Below, one piece after another: positions 54,635 through 63,317 of a stretch of DNA of 64,000 nt (position 1 is its first letter; every line of letters starts with the position of its first letter). The stretch covers positions 124,001 to 188,000 of the forward strand of contig CAIYSR010000093.1 of NCBI GenBank assembly GCA_903928895.1, in the 5' to 3' direction. The position numbers were made by a program, and so were the translations under genes. Under the pieces are notes generated by a model. It worked only from the letters and a program-made list of their open reading frames with translations, did no database searches and was not told the DNA's origin. Source of the stretch: an uncultured Rhodospirillales bacterium. GTDB taxonomy: Bacteria; Pseudomonadota; Alphaproteobacteria; Acetobacterales; Acetobacteraceae.

Positions 54635-55675
54635 ATGAGCACCCTCGATGACCGTCGATGGGACATCGTCACCCGCCGCGAGCCGGCGGACTTTCTCTAC
54701 GCCGTCACCACCATGGGCATCTATTGCAAGCCCGGCTGCCCCTCACCCGCGCCCAGGCAGGGCAATGTCCGCTTCTTCGCCGACGCCACCGCCGCCGAGT
54801 CGGCCGGATTCCGCGCCTGCAAGCGCTGCGACCCCAAGGGCGAACGCCTCGCCATTGCACAGGCCGTGGTGCGCGACGCCTGCGCCTTCATCGATGCCGA
54901 ACCGTCGATCCCATCGCTCGACCGGTTGGCGGCGCGGTCCGGCTACTCCAAGTTCCACTTCTTGCGCCTGTTCCGCGACCTGACTGGGGTCACCCCGCGC
55001 AGCTACGCGGAAGGAGTCCGCGCCCGCCGCCTGCAAGCTGCCCTCACCAGTGGTGCCCGGGTGGCCGATGCGGTGGCCGAGGCCGGGTTCGGCTCCGAAT
55101 CGCGGGTCTACGAAGACACCGGCAGGCTCCTCGGCATGACCCCGGGTGCCCTGCGCCGCGGCGGCGCCGGCGAGACCATTCGCACCGCCCTTGCCGACTG
55201 CCCCTTCGGACGCCTGCTCGTCGGCGCGACCGACACCGGCGTCTGCTTCCTCGGCTTTGCCGAGCCCGACGACGCCTTGCTGGGCGACCTCCGTGCCCGC
55301 TTCCCGCGCGCCACCATCAAACCCGACGACGCCGCGTTGACCGAGACGGTGAAGATCGTCATTGGCTTCATGCACGAGCCGAAAGCCGCGCTCGACCTGC
55401 CGCTTGATCTGCGCGGCACCGCCTTCCAGGTCCGTGTCTGGGAGATGCTGCGGAGCATTCCACCCGGCGAAACCCGAACCTACGGCGAACTGGCCCGGAT
55501 GATCGGCAACCCCGCGGCGATCCGCGCGGTCGCGAGGTCCTGCGCGACCAACCCGGTCTCGCTCGCGGTGCCCTGCCACCGGGTGGTCGGCGCCGACGGC
55601 AACCTCACCGGTTATCGCTGGGGTGTCCCGCGCAAGGCGGCGCTGCTGGCGGCGGAAAAAGCCGCCGCCACCTGA
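54635..55675 (+). CDS. ada: Bifunctional Ada: transcriptional regulator / O6-methylguanine-DNA methyltransferase
   Basis: 346 aa. The N-terminal zinc site uses Cys 31, 35, 62 and 65, which match E. coli Cys38/42/69/72, with Cys 31 as the phosphotriester methyl acceptor. An AraC-type helix-turn-helix region (about 75-175) follows. The C-terminal methyltransferase has PCHRVVG with acceptor Cys 314. It repairs alkylated DNA and induces the adaptive response. A GACAGGAGAC ribosome site precedes the ATG. Confidence 0.95.
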   Translation: MSTLDDRRWDIVTRREPADFLYAVTTMGIYCKPGCPSPAPRQGNVRFFADATAAESAGFRACKRCDPKGERLAIAQAVVRDACAFIDAEPSIPSLDRLAARSGYSKFHFLRLFRDLTGVTPRSYAEGVRARRLQAALTSGARVADAVAEAGFGSESRVYEDTGRLLGMTPGALRRGGAGETIRTALADCPFGRLLVGATDTGVCFLGFAEPDDALLGDLRARFPRATIKPDDAALTETVKIVIGFMHEPKAALDLPLDLRGTAFQVRVWEMLRSIPPGETRTYGELARMIGNPAAIRAVARSCATNPVSLAVPCHRVVGADGNLTGYRWGVPRKAALLAAEKAAAT

Positions 55676-55691
55676 CCCGCCACCGCGTGAA

Positions 55692-55711
55692 CCGGCCTGA
55701 CGGCAGGCCGG
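55692..55711 (+). terminator. Hairpin after ada
   Basis: CCGGCCTG and CAGGCCGG pair perfectly around ACGG, 16 nt past the ada stop codon, with no T run. It is a probable 3'-end hairpin. Confidence 0.55.
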
Positions 55712-55820
55712 CCACGCCATGTCATTCGCCGCATACCTGCGCGCTGTGGCGCAATTCACTTTGCGCCGTCGGTGCCGGTCGCTACCAAGAGCGCTCGGCC
55801 ACGGCAACGGGTGCGGCATA

Positions 55821-56576
55821 ATGGGTGGGATTTCCGCGGACAAGCGCGACTGGGTGCGGACGATGCTCGGCGTCAACTTCGCGGTTGCGTCGGAGCCCGG
55901 TTCTGCCGGCGCGACAGGGCGACGCCTTTCACCTGCCGATCAGGCTCACTATGACGATCTTCTCGCCGCCGCTGCGCCGGCGGCCCGTGCGCTCCTCGCC
56001 AAAGGCCTCGCCGCCGACCACAGCCTTGCCGAACTGACGGGCTTCGCCGCCAGGATCGCCGGCAAGGATGCCGCTTGGCTCGATGACACCCTCAACCTCG
56101 CCGGCCCCGCCACCGGCAGTGGCGCCGCACAACGTTGGGGCGAAGGCAGCGGCGTCTCCCCGCGCGATGCGGTGTTGGCCGAGCTTGACCCGCTCCTTGC
56201 CCTCGCCTTGCGCGACGCCGCTCCACCCCCGGGGCGCCGACCCCGCGCCGGGCTCGCTGGCAGCCTCGATCAGATCGCGGGCACCACCGGCCTGCGCTAC
56301 GACGACCGCCGGATCGGCACCGACGCCTCGCTTGAGGATTGCATCACGGTCCTCGCCAACGCCAACGGCGCCCCGGTGCCGGTCATGGTGGGCACTCGCT
56401 ATGTCGTGGTGACCGGCAGCGACCCGGGCCCGCCGCGCAGCTACACGATCCATGATCCATGGAGTGGTGAGACGGTCGCCCGGAGCGAACGGCAATTTCG
56501 CGCCGGCGCCCTCGGCCTCCCCGGTGGAGGTGATCGGCTGGATGCCTTTGCCGCCCCGACCGAGGTGGCGCCATGA
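55821..56576 (+). CDS. Unknown protein with a C39-like C-terminal strand pattern
   Basis: 251 aa from ATG 55821 (ATG 55719 would add 34 residues). It starts ISADKRDWVRTMLGVNF, an amphipathic helical segment, followed by Ala-rich helices. The C-terminal third (VPVMVGTRYVVVTG ... YTIHDPWSG) looks like the last strands of a papain/C39-type peptidase, but the expected His is replaced, so it is probably inactive or unrelated. The stop overlaps the next gene (ATGA). No family is recognised. Confidence 0.6.
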   Translation: MGGISADKRDWVRTMLGVNFAVASEPGSAGATGRRLSPADQAHYDDLLAAAAPAARALLAKGLAADHSLAELTGFAARIAGKDAAWLDDTLNLAGPATGSGAAQRWGEGSGVSPRDAVLAELDPLLALALRDAAPPPGRRPRAGLAGSLDQIAGTTGLRYDDRRIGTDASLEDCITVLANANGAPVPVMVGTRYVVVTGSDPGPPRSYTIHDPWSGETVARSERQFRAGALGLPGGGDRLDAFAAPTEVAP

Positions 56577-57040
56577 GCGTCAGCGCTCGCGCCACCCTGC
56601 GCGCCCGCACCCCGGACATCTATCTTCGCACCGGATTCTGCGGCCCCGACGGCAAGATCCGCCCCGAACTCCGCGATGCCGAGGCCGTCGCCGTGACCAC
56701 CCAGATGACCGCCGCCCAGCTCTCCCCGCAGGAAATGGCCTTCACCTGGGAGGCCATCCGTGCGTGGTTGCCGCGCCAGCAGGGCGTCGCGCCGGAACGC
56801 CTGGCGACCGCCCTGGCGGCAGCCTTCGCCACCGTGGCCGGCATGATCCGTCAATCCAACAACCAGGGTCTGATCGATTGGTGCCGCGCCTGCGCCGCCT
56901 TTGTCACCACCGAGGCGGACATCGAAGCCTTTGTCGAGCATATGCGCGCGGTGCTGCGCCTCTACGCCCTCATCGCCGCATTGCCCCCGCCAGTTGCACA
57001 ACCCCTCCCCGTGCCATCCGTCCCCGCCCTGTCAGAGTAG
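56573..57040 (+). CDS. Unknown helical protein coupled to the preceding gene
   Basis: 155 aa, mostly helical, no signal peptide, ending in a Pro-rich tail (LPPPVAQPLPVPSVP). No family is recognised. The ATGA overlap with the 55821 gene means the two are made together and may interact. Confidence 0.6.
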   Translation: MSVSARATLRARTPDIYLRTGFCGPDGKIRPELRDAEAVAVTTQMTAAQLSPQEMAFTWEAIRAWLPRQQGVAPERLATALAAAFATVAGMIRQSNNQGLIDWCRACAAFVTTEADIEAFVEHMRAVLRLYALIAALPPPVAQPLPVPSVPALSE

Positions 57041-57047
57041 ATCGGCC

Positions 57048-57665
57048 TCAGCCGGCAAGCCCGGCCAGGAGCACGCGCGCCTTTTCCGCCACCGTTGCCG
57101 CGCTGTCGCCGGGCCGGTAGATCGACGAGCCGATCCCGAACCCCGACGCCCCGGCCGCCCGCCATGCCGCCATGTTGCCAGCATCGATCCCCCCAACCGG
57201 CAGGACCGCGGTGCCCTGCGGCAGCACCGCCCGCATCGCCCTCAGCACTGCCGGCGAGGCGGCCTCGGCCGGAAACAGCTTCAGGCCGTCGGCCCCGAGT
57301 TCCAGCATGGCGAAGGCCTCGCTCGGGGTAAACATTCCCGGACATGCCAGCATCCCCCGCGCCTTGGCCTCGCGCACCACCATGCCCGCCGCATGCGGTG
57401 TCACGATCAGCCGGCCGCCTGCGTCGGCGATCTCCGCCACGTGCCGCGCCGTCATCACCGTTCCCGCTCCGACCAGCATATGCCCGCCATAGCGCGCGGC
57501 GAGGCGGCTGATGCTCGCCATCGGATCGGGCGAATTGAGCGGCACCTCGACGATGCTTATGCCCGCCGCGTCCAACACCGCCGCAATATCGACGCACTCC
57601 TCCGGCCGCACCCCGCGCAGGATGGCGACGATCGGACAGCGGGCAAGCCAGGTCTTCAATTCCAT
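57048..57665 (-). CDS. dgoA: 2-dehydro-3-deoxy-6-phosphogalactonate aldolase
   Basis: 205 aa KDPG/KDPGal-type class I aldolase. LARCPIVAILRGVRPEE carries the Glu, and GLKLFPAE carries the Schiff-base Lys. It splits KDPGal into pyruvate and glyceraldehyde-3-phosphate. Adjacent dgoK-like kinase supports the galactonate type over KDPG aldolase. It overlaps the kinase gene by 10 nt. Confidence 0.88.
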   Translation of the reverse strand: MELKTWLARCPIVAILRGVRPEECVDIAAVLDAAGISIVEVPLNSPDPMASISRLAARYGGHMLVGAGTVMTARHVAEIADAGGRLIVTPHAAGMVVREAKARGMLACPGMFTPSEAFAMLELGADGLKLFPAEAASPAVLRAMRAVLPQGTAVLPVGGIDAGNMAAWRAAGASGFGIGSSIYRPGDSAATVAEKARVLLAGLAG

Positions 57666-58525
57666 GGCGCTATGGCTCCGATGCGATGCAGGCCGCGCGC
57701 GGCGGCGTCGGGTTCCTCGATCATCGCCGTGGCACCCACACGGGCAAGGGCGCGGGCATAGAGTGCGCACAGCGGAGCGGCGCCGATCAGATGCACCACC
57801 GCACCCGTCGGACACGCCGCTCCGACCTCGTGACCGATCAGAAGTCCCGACAAATAGGAACCGCTTTCGTCCGCCGACAGACGGTCGAACAGCCCCAGGG
57901 TACGCACCCCGAACAAATGGTTGAGCAGGTGCCCCGGGTCCCCGGCGCGGGCGAGCCCGCGATCGAACGCCGCAGGATCGGTCGGCGCGTCGTTCATCAT
58001 CCGGCCCAGAATTGTCGCCGTCCGCAGGGCCGCGAAGGCCTCGCCGCTGAAAAACGTCTGAAACGCGACGATCCGCCCGTCCTCCACCTGCGCCCATTTG
58101 GAGTGGCTCCCGGGCAGGCACGCCCTCGCGTGCCCGTTGAGCACGCCGACGATCTGGGTCTCCTCCCCGCGCATCACCTCAGGCGTCCCCGCCGCGTCAA
58201 AATCGCGCAGCCCCGGCACCAGCAGCACCTCGGCCCCGGCGAATGGTACCTGCACCAGCGCCGCACCGATCTCCGCCGCCCCGGCAGGGCAGGGGAGATA
58301 GGGCGCCTCGACCCAGCCCTGCCGGCTGCCGATCATGCCGCTGAGCAGCACGCGCCGTTCGCCCAGTGCCAGCCACGGGCCGATCAGGTCACGCAGCGCA
58401 GCGGCGAAATCACCGCCCGTGACGTTCAGGATGCCCCGGTCCGACTCCCGGCGCTCCAGCACCGTTCCCGCCGCATCCAGCCGATACGCTCGCAGGCTGC
58501 TGGTGCCCCAGTCGACCCCGATCAT
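57656..58525 (-). CDS. dgoK: 2-dehydro-3-deoxygalactonokinase
   Basis: 289 aa. It begins MIGVDWGTSSLRAY, contains LSGMIGSRQGW, RGEETQIVG and LPGSHSKWA, all typical of DgoK. It phosphorylates 2-keto-3-deoxygalactonate using ATP for the downstream aldolase. ATG 58525 fits the family N-terminus. It forms an operon with the DHDPS-type gene and dgoA. Confidence 0.9.
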   Translation of the reverse strand: MIGVDWGTSSLRAYRLDAAGTVLERRESDRGILNVTGGDFAAALRDLIGPWLALGERRVLLSGMIGSRQGWVEAPYLPCPAGAAEIGAALVQVPFAGAEVLLVPGLRDFDAAGTPEVMRGEETQIVGVLNGHARACLPGSHSKWAQVEDGRIVAFQTFFSGEAFAALRTATILGRMMNDAPTDPAAFDRGLARAGDPGHLLNHLFGVRTLGLFDRLSADESGSYLSGLLIGHEVGAACPTGAVVHLIGAAPLCALYARALARVGATAMIEEPDAAARGLHRIGAIAPWN

Positions 58526-58541
58526 CGCTTCCGCCCGAGAC

Positions 58542-59429
58542 CTACTCCGCCGCACGCGGCTGGCGGATCGCGTCCATGGCCCGTGCGATCCGCACCCCCA
58601 CCCCGGCATCCACCTGGCGGAAAGGCGGCCGCACGGCGCGCCACGCCGCCTCGCCGGTTTGCGCCGCCAGGATCGATTTGATCACCGGCAGGAACGGCTG
58701 CTCGATCAGGCCGCACGCCGCCGTCATCGCGGCGGTTCCGGCCTCGCCGTCGAACATCGCGCGCACCAGGTCCGGCACGATATTGACCATGCCGCAAATC
58801 GTCCCGACGCCGCCCGCCTTGAGGGCGCGGTCGATCAGTACCTCGGCGCCCACCAGCGCCCCGATCTCCGGCGCATGCTCGCGGAAGGCGAGGAAGGAAT
58901 TCCAGTCGCCGGTGCTGTCCTTCACCCCGGCCATGATCGCCCCAAAGCGCCGACGCAACCGGCCCAGCACCGGCGCCGGCGTGGGAACGCCCGAGATCTG
59001 CGGAATATGATAGGCGCACACGCGCAGCCGATCCGAGCCGACGCCATCGATGATGGCGGCGAAAGCATCCTCGATGCCCTGCTCCGTCACATCGCGGTAG
59101 TAGTACGGCGGCAGGATCATGGCATGCACGAGGCCCAGCCCCATCATGTCGCGGGTTGTGCTGATGCTATCGGGAATTGCCGGGCAGCCGGTGCCCAGCG
59201 CGATCCGGCTCGCGGGCACGCCCGATTTCAGCAGCGTCTCCACCGCGTCGAGTTTTTCCTTGGCCGAAAACGAGGTGCCCTCGCCCGTGGTTCCGAACGG
59301 CACCAGCCCGTCGCAGCCGTTGTCGATCAGGAACTTGCCGTGCCGCGCCAGCAATGCGTGGTCGACCCCGCCATCGGCGTCGAGCGGGGTCGTCATGGCG
59401 GACCAGAGTCCGCGAATGCAATCGGTCAT
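58542..59429 (-). CDS. DHDPS/NAL-superfamily lyase of sugar-acid metabolism
   Basis: 295 aa TIM-barrel. GTTGEGTSFS is the substrate-binding loop, AYHIPQISG holds the catalytic Tyr, and AGVKDSTGDW the Schiff-base Lys. Next to dgoK and dgoA it is more likely a 2-keto-3-deoxy-sugar-acid lyase or dehydratase than the lysine-pathway DapA. The exact substrate is open. Confidence 0.82.
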   Translation of the reverse strand: MTDCIRGLWSAMTTPLDADGGVDHALLARHGKFLIDNGCDGLVPFGTTGEGTSFSAKEKLDAVETLLKSGVPASRIALGTGCPAIPDSISTTRDMMGLGLVHAMILPPYYYRDVTEQGIEDAFAAIIDGVGSDRLRVCAYHIPQISGVPTPAPVLGRLRRRFGAIMAGVKDSTGDWNSFLAFREHAPEIGALVGAEVLIDRALKAGGVGTICGMVNIVPDLVRAMFDGEAGTAAMTAACGLIEQPFLPVIKSILAAQTGEAAWRAVRPPFRQVDAGVGVRIARAMDAIRQPRAAE

Positions 59430-59586
59430 GGAGCTTCCTTCCAGCTTGTCGGCAGGGAAGCACCGCCACCCCCGCAAGGGAAGGCCCGACGCGGAAAGTT
59501 TTTCGCATGCAGTGCCGCTGTGGTTGCGAGAGTCAGGAGCGAAGCGGTGTTTGTCGAAATTCCAACGCTTGAGGGTTTGGCCAGGC

Positions 59587-60954
59587 TTATTCGGCGGCGA
59601 CGCGCTCCGCAGCGGGAGGAAGCCAGAGGGCGGCGATGGCGCTTGGGTCGGGGAGCGTATCCAGCGCGGCAATAGCGGCCATCAGGGCGGAGGTTTGCGC
59701 TTCGCCGAACAGGGGGGTCACGAGGGCGCGGAATTTGGCTTCGAGGCGCTGGCCTTGGGCGGTGACGTCGGGGGCGGGGATGCCACTGTCGTGGGTGGCG
59801 TGCAGGGTGGTCTGGTCTTTGAGACGCAGGTCGAGCTCGGCGCGTGTGTGGGGCCAGCCGTGCTGAAGGTCGATGACGACACGGTCTCGCAGCGCCATCA
59901 GGTCCGGGTTGTTGGCGGTCTCGGCCGTGAAAGTGCTGAGCGCATCGGTCGGGATGCCGGCGAGGGCCATGGCGGTGGTGAGGCGGTGGCTGAACTTGGC
60001 TTCGAGGCCGGTTGTGGGGGATTGGATGTTGCAGACGCGGTCGGTGGCCTGGTCGACGCGCAGGGTGACGGCGGCGATATCGTCAGAGGTGAGGTTGTGC
60101 AGCGCACGAAGGCGGCGGGCGGTTTCGATGGGGGCGTGGGTGAGGTAGCAGGCAGCGTGGTATTTGAAGAGGTTTTCGCGCAGGTACCAGCCGGAGGGGG
60201 GCGTGGCCATGGCGGCTTCAGGATGGAAGTCCGGGCTGTGGGTGGCGGCGAAGCCTTGTTTGCACTCGATAGCGTCGGGCCGGGCGGTGAAGCCGCGGGC
60301 CGCGAGGCGGGCGGCCAGCAGGCCAGCTTCGGCGGCGCGGCCGGCATGGAGCGGTTTGCACATGGTACCGAAGAGGGATTTCAGGCCGGCGGCCTCGGTG
60401 GCGGCGATGCCGAGGGCGTTGACTGTTTGTTGTTCATTCAGTCCCATCAAATGGGCGCAAGCGGCCGCCGCGCCGAAGGTGCCGATGGTGCCGGTGGCGT
60501 GGAAGCCGATGCCGTCGTAGTGGCCAGGCGCCAGGGCACGGCCTAGGCGGCAGGCGAGTTCGTAGCCGGCGGCGAAGGCCGTAATAATGGATTTGCCATC
60601 GGCGTGGCGCTCCTCGGCCAGCGCGAGGACGGCAGGGAGAATGGCGACCGAGGGATGTCCAGGCATCGACATGTTGACGTCGTCATAGTCAAGCGCGTGG
60701 CCGACGGTGCCGTGCAGCAGGGCCGAGTTGCGGGCGGGAAGGCGCAGCGCGAGGCCAGGGACGCCGGCGACGCCGGGGCCGCCTTGCTCGGCGAGTTCGG
60801 CGGCGAGGATGCGCACCAGTGGGTCGTCGGCGCCGGCGATGGCGACGCCGATGGTGTCGAGCACGCATTGGCGGACGATGGTGCGGATTTCGTCGGGGAT
60901 GCCGGCATAGGTTACGGCGCGACTGAGGCGAGCGAGGTCGATCTGGAGGCCCAT
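59587..60954 (-). CDS. MmgE/PrpD family protein
   Basis: 455 aa. It has the family patterns LDTIGVAIAGADDP, GHALDYDDVN, HPSVAILPA, and GFHATGTIGTFGAAAA. Known members include 2-methylcitrate dehydratase and cis-aconitate decarboxylase. prpB and prpC are not present, so the substrate is unclear. ATG 60954 gives the usual length. Confidence 0.88.
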   Translation of the reverse strand: MGLQIDLARLSRAVTYAGIPDEIRTIVRQCVLDTIGVAIAGADDPLVRILAAELAEQGGPGVAGVPGLALRLPARNSALLHGTVGHALDYDDVNMSMPGHPSVAILPAVLALAEERHADGKSIITAFAAGYELACRLGRALAPGHYDGIGFHATGTIGTFGAAAACAHLMGLNEQQTVNALGIAATEAAGLKSLFGTMCKPLHAGRAAEAGLLAARLAARGFTARPDAIECKQGFAATHSPDFHPEAAMATPPSGWYLRENLFKYHAACYLTHAPIETARRLRALHNLTSDDIAAVTLRVDQATDRVCNIQSPTTGLEAKFSHRLTTAMALAGIPTDALSTFTAETANNPDLMALRDRVVIDLQHGWPHTRAELDLRLKDQTTLHATHDSGIPAPDVTAQGQRLEAKFRALVTPLFGEAQTSALMAAIAALDTLPDPSAIAALWLPPAAERVAAE

Positions 60955-60985
60955 GGAAAAGGTCCTTGTCTGGTTCGAAGCGGGC

Positions 60986-61789
60986 TTAGCGGCCCTTGAA
61001 GACGGGTTCGCGCTTTTCGTTGAAGGAGGCGATGCCTTCACGGCGATCTTCGGTGGGGACCATGCGGTTATAGGCTTCGATTTCGAACATCAGGGCGCTG
61101 GCGAGGTCCATCTGGCCGCCGACGTTCACACTCTGCTTGATCTGGCGGGTGGAGATGGGCGCGTTGTTGGCGATGCGAGTGGCGGTGGCCAGGGTGTCCC
61201 ACAGCAGGGTTTCGGCGGGGCAGATGCGGTTGACGAGGCCCCAAGCGAGGGCCTGTTCGGCGGTGAAAGGGGTGCCGGTGAGGAGGATCTCCTTGGCGCG
61301 GCGGGCGCCGATGGTACGGGGCAGGTTCTGCGTGCCGCCGGCGCCGGGCATGATGCCGAGGGTGACTTCCGTGAGGGCGAAGCGGGCGTGGGGGGCCGCG
61401 TAGGCAAAGTCGCAGCACAGCACCATCTCCAGGCCACCGGCATAGGCCGCGCCGTTGACGGCGGCGATGACGGGGATCGGGCAGGCGTGCATCGCGCGGA
61501 CCATGCGCTCGAAGATCAGGTGCTGGTCCTGCCACTGTTCGTCCGTCATCCCCTGGCGCTGCTTGAGGTCGCCGCCCGCGCAGAAGGTCTTTTCGCCGGC
61601 CCCGGTGAGGATGGCGCAACGGAAAGCGGCGGGGTCGGCGGCCAATCCGTCAAAGACAGCGTGCATGTCGAGGCCCATCTGCGTATTCATGGCGTTGGAC
61701 ACGTGGGGGCGATTGAGCGTGATCTGCACCACGTGCTCGGCGGGGGAGTGGAGGGAGAGGGTCTCGAAGTCGCGGAGTTCGAAGTGCAT
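60986..61789 (-). CDS. Enoyl-CoA hydratase/isomerase family protein
   Basis: 267 aa crotonase fold. Oxyanion segments are AGEKTFCAGGDL and NGAAYAGGLEMVL, and a catalytic-type Glu is in LTEVTLGIMPGAGGT. It is divergent from the CoA transferase gene and 31 nt from MmgE/PrpD, so it may belong to the same catabolic set. Confidence 0.87.
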   Translation of the reverse strand: MHFELRDFETLSLHSPAEHVVQITLNRPHVSNAMNTQMGLDMHAVFDGLAADPAAFRCAILTGAGEKTFCAGGDLKQRQGMTDEQWQDQHLIFERMVRAMHACPIPVIAAVNGAAYAGGLEMVLCCDFAYAAPHARFALTEVTLGIMPGAGGTQNLPRTIGARRAKEILLTGTPFTAEQALAWGLVNRICPAETLLWDTLATATRIANNAPISTRQIKQSVNVGGQMDLASALMFEIEAYNRMVPTEDRREGIASFNEKREPVFKGR

Positions 61790-61983
61790 CTTGGTGTTTC
61801 CGGCGGATTGGTTCGCGGCAACCTATCGGGGGCAGGAGGGGGGGTCAAACCGTAAGGCAGGGTCGCCGAGCCTTGCTTGCCTTTGCCCGCTCACCCTGGC
61901 AGGCGGAGTGGCTTGGCTGGGCGTCGTGGGGCGGCGATACCGTAAGGAGAGCCGCGCAAGGGCGGTGAATCGGAGGACACGAG

Positions 61984-63198
61984 GTGCATCGGATTGCGTT
62001 TTCGCCGCAGGCCACGGCGCCGCTGGACGGGCTGCGGGTGGTGGACATGTCGCGGCTGGTGGCCGGGAACATGGTTTCGCTGCAACTGGCAGATCACGGG
62101 GCCGAGGTGATCAAGATCGAGGACCCGGCGAAGGGGGATCCGCTCCGGGCGTGGCGGGTCGAAGGGCACTCGGTGCACTGGAAGGTGTATGCCCGCAATA
62201 AGAAGAGTTTCGCGGTCTCGCTGCGTGACGACGAGGGGCTGGCGCTGCTGGCGGAACTGATCGCGACGTCCGATGTCCTGGTGGAGAATTTCCGGCCCGG
62301 CACGCTGGAGGCGATGGGGCTGGCGCCTGCGGTGTTGTGGAAGCGCAATCCGGGGCTTGTGGTGGTGCGGATTTCGGGGTTCGGGCAGGACGGGCCCTAT
62401 GCGGCGCGGCCGGGATTCGGCTCGCTGATCGAGGGGATGAGCGGGTTCGCGGCGATGAACGGGTTCGCCGATCGCGAGCCGGTGCTGCCGCCGCTGGCAC
62501 TGGCGGACATGGTGGCGGGCTTGTACGGCGCTTTCGCAGTGATGATCGCGCGGCGCGAGGTCGAGCGCGGCGGGGCGGGGCAGGTGATTGATCTGCCGCT
62601 GCTCGATCCGATGATTTCCGTGCTGGGGCCCCAGGCGGCGAGCCACCAGGTGTCCGGCCGTGTGCCGGCGCGCAGCGGCAGCCGGTCGGGCACAACATCG
62701 CCGCGCAATGTGTTTCGCACGCGCGATGGCCGGTTTGTGGCGATCTCGGCGTCGATCCAGACCATGGCGGAGCGGCTCCTGCGGGTGGTGGGGCGAGCAG
62801 ACATGATCACCGATCCGCGGTTCGCGACCAATACGGCGCGGGTGGCCCATGCCGAGGAGACGGAGCGGCCGGTGGCCGCGTTCATCGCTGCGCGGGACCT
62901 GGACGAGGTGATGGCGATCTTCGAGCGCGAGGAGATCACGGCGGCGCCGATCTACGAAATCGATCAGTTGATCGTGGACCCGCATGTGGTGGCGCGCGAC
63001 GTGCTGGTGGAGGTGCCGGACGCCGAGTTGGGGACGGTGGCGATGCACAATGTGGTGCCGCGGCTATCCGCGACCCCGGGGGCGTTGCGCTCGGCCGCAC
63101 CAGAGCTCGGCCAGCACACGCGCGAGATACTCGCGGCGCTGGGCTGCGATGCGGCGCGGATCGAGGCGTTGCTGGCACGCAAGGTGGTGGCGGGATAG
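61984..63198 (+). CDS. CaiB/BaiF-type (class III) CoA transferase
   Basis: 404 aa. It starts LDGLRVVDMSRLVAGNMVS, has VIKIEDPAKGDPLR, NKKSFAV, and VLVENFRPGTLEAMG, and carries the catalytic Asp region of the family. The enzyme moves CoA between organic acids. GTG 61984 has GGAGG upstream. It is followed by a strong terminator. Confidence 0.9.
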   Translation: MHRIAFSPQATAPLDGLRVVDMSRLVAGNMVSLQLADHGAEVIKIEDPAKGDPLRAWRVEGHSVHWKVYARNKKSFAVSLRDDEGLALLAELIATSDVLVENFRPGTLEAMGLAPAVLWKRNPGLVVVRISGFGQDGPYAARPGFGSLIEGMSGFAAMNGFADREPVLPPLALADMVAGLYGAFAVMIARREVERGGAGQVIDLPLLDPMISVLGPQAASHQVSGRVPARSGSRSGTTSPRNVFRTRDGRFVAISASIQTMAERLLRVVGRADMITDPRFATNTARVAHAEETERPVAAFIAARDLDEVMAIFEREEITAAPIYEIDQLIVDPHVVARDVLVEVPDAELGTVAMHNVVPRLSATPGALRSAAPELGQHTREILAALGCDAARIEALLARKVVAG

Positions 63199-63213
63199 GT
63201 CCAGTTCCGAACC

Positions 63214-63269
63214 GCTAGAGCGATATCGGAACTGATAGGCGTTCCGATATCGCTCTAGCTTTTTGTTTT
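63214..63269 (+). terminator. Strong intrinsic terminator (19-bp stem)
   Basis: Bases 63214-63232 pair perfectly with 63241-63259 (GCTAGAGCGATATCGGAAC type arm) across an 8-nt loop, followed by TTTTTGTTTTA. It terminates the CoA transferase gene and separates it from convergent era. The long perfect stem with GATATC could also be a dispersed element. Confidence 0.88.
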
Positions 63270-63317
63270 ATTGCGTGTTTCACGTTTTCTCACCGGTCGG
63301 CCTCAAACGATCAGGCT

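Noticed and set aside
57656-59429. dgoK/DHDPS genes as lysine biosynthesis (dapA)
   Set aside because: The neighbours are sugar-acid kinase and KDPGal aldolase, so the DHDPS-family member is more likely a sugar-acid lyase.
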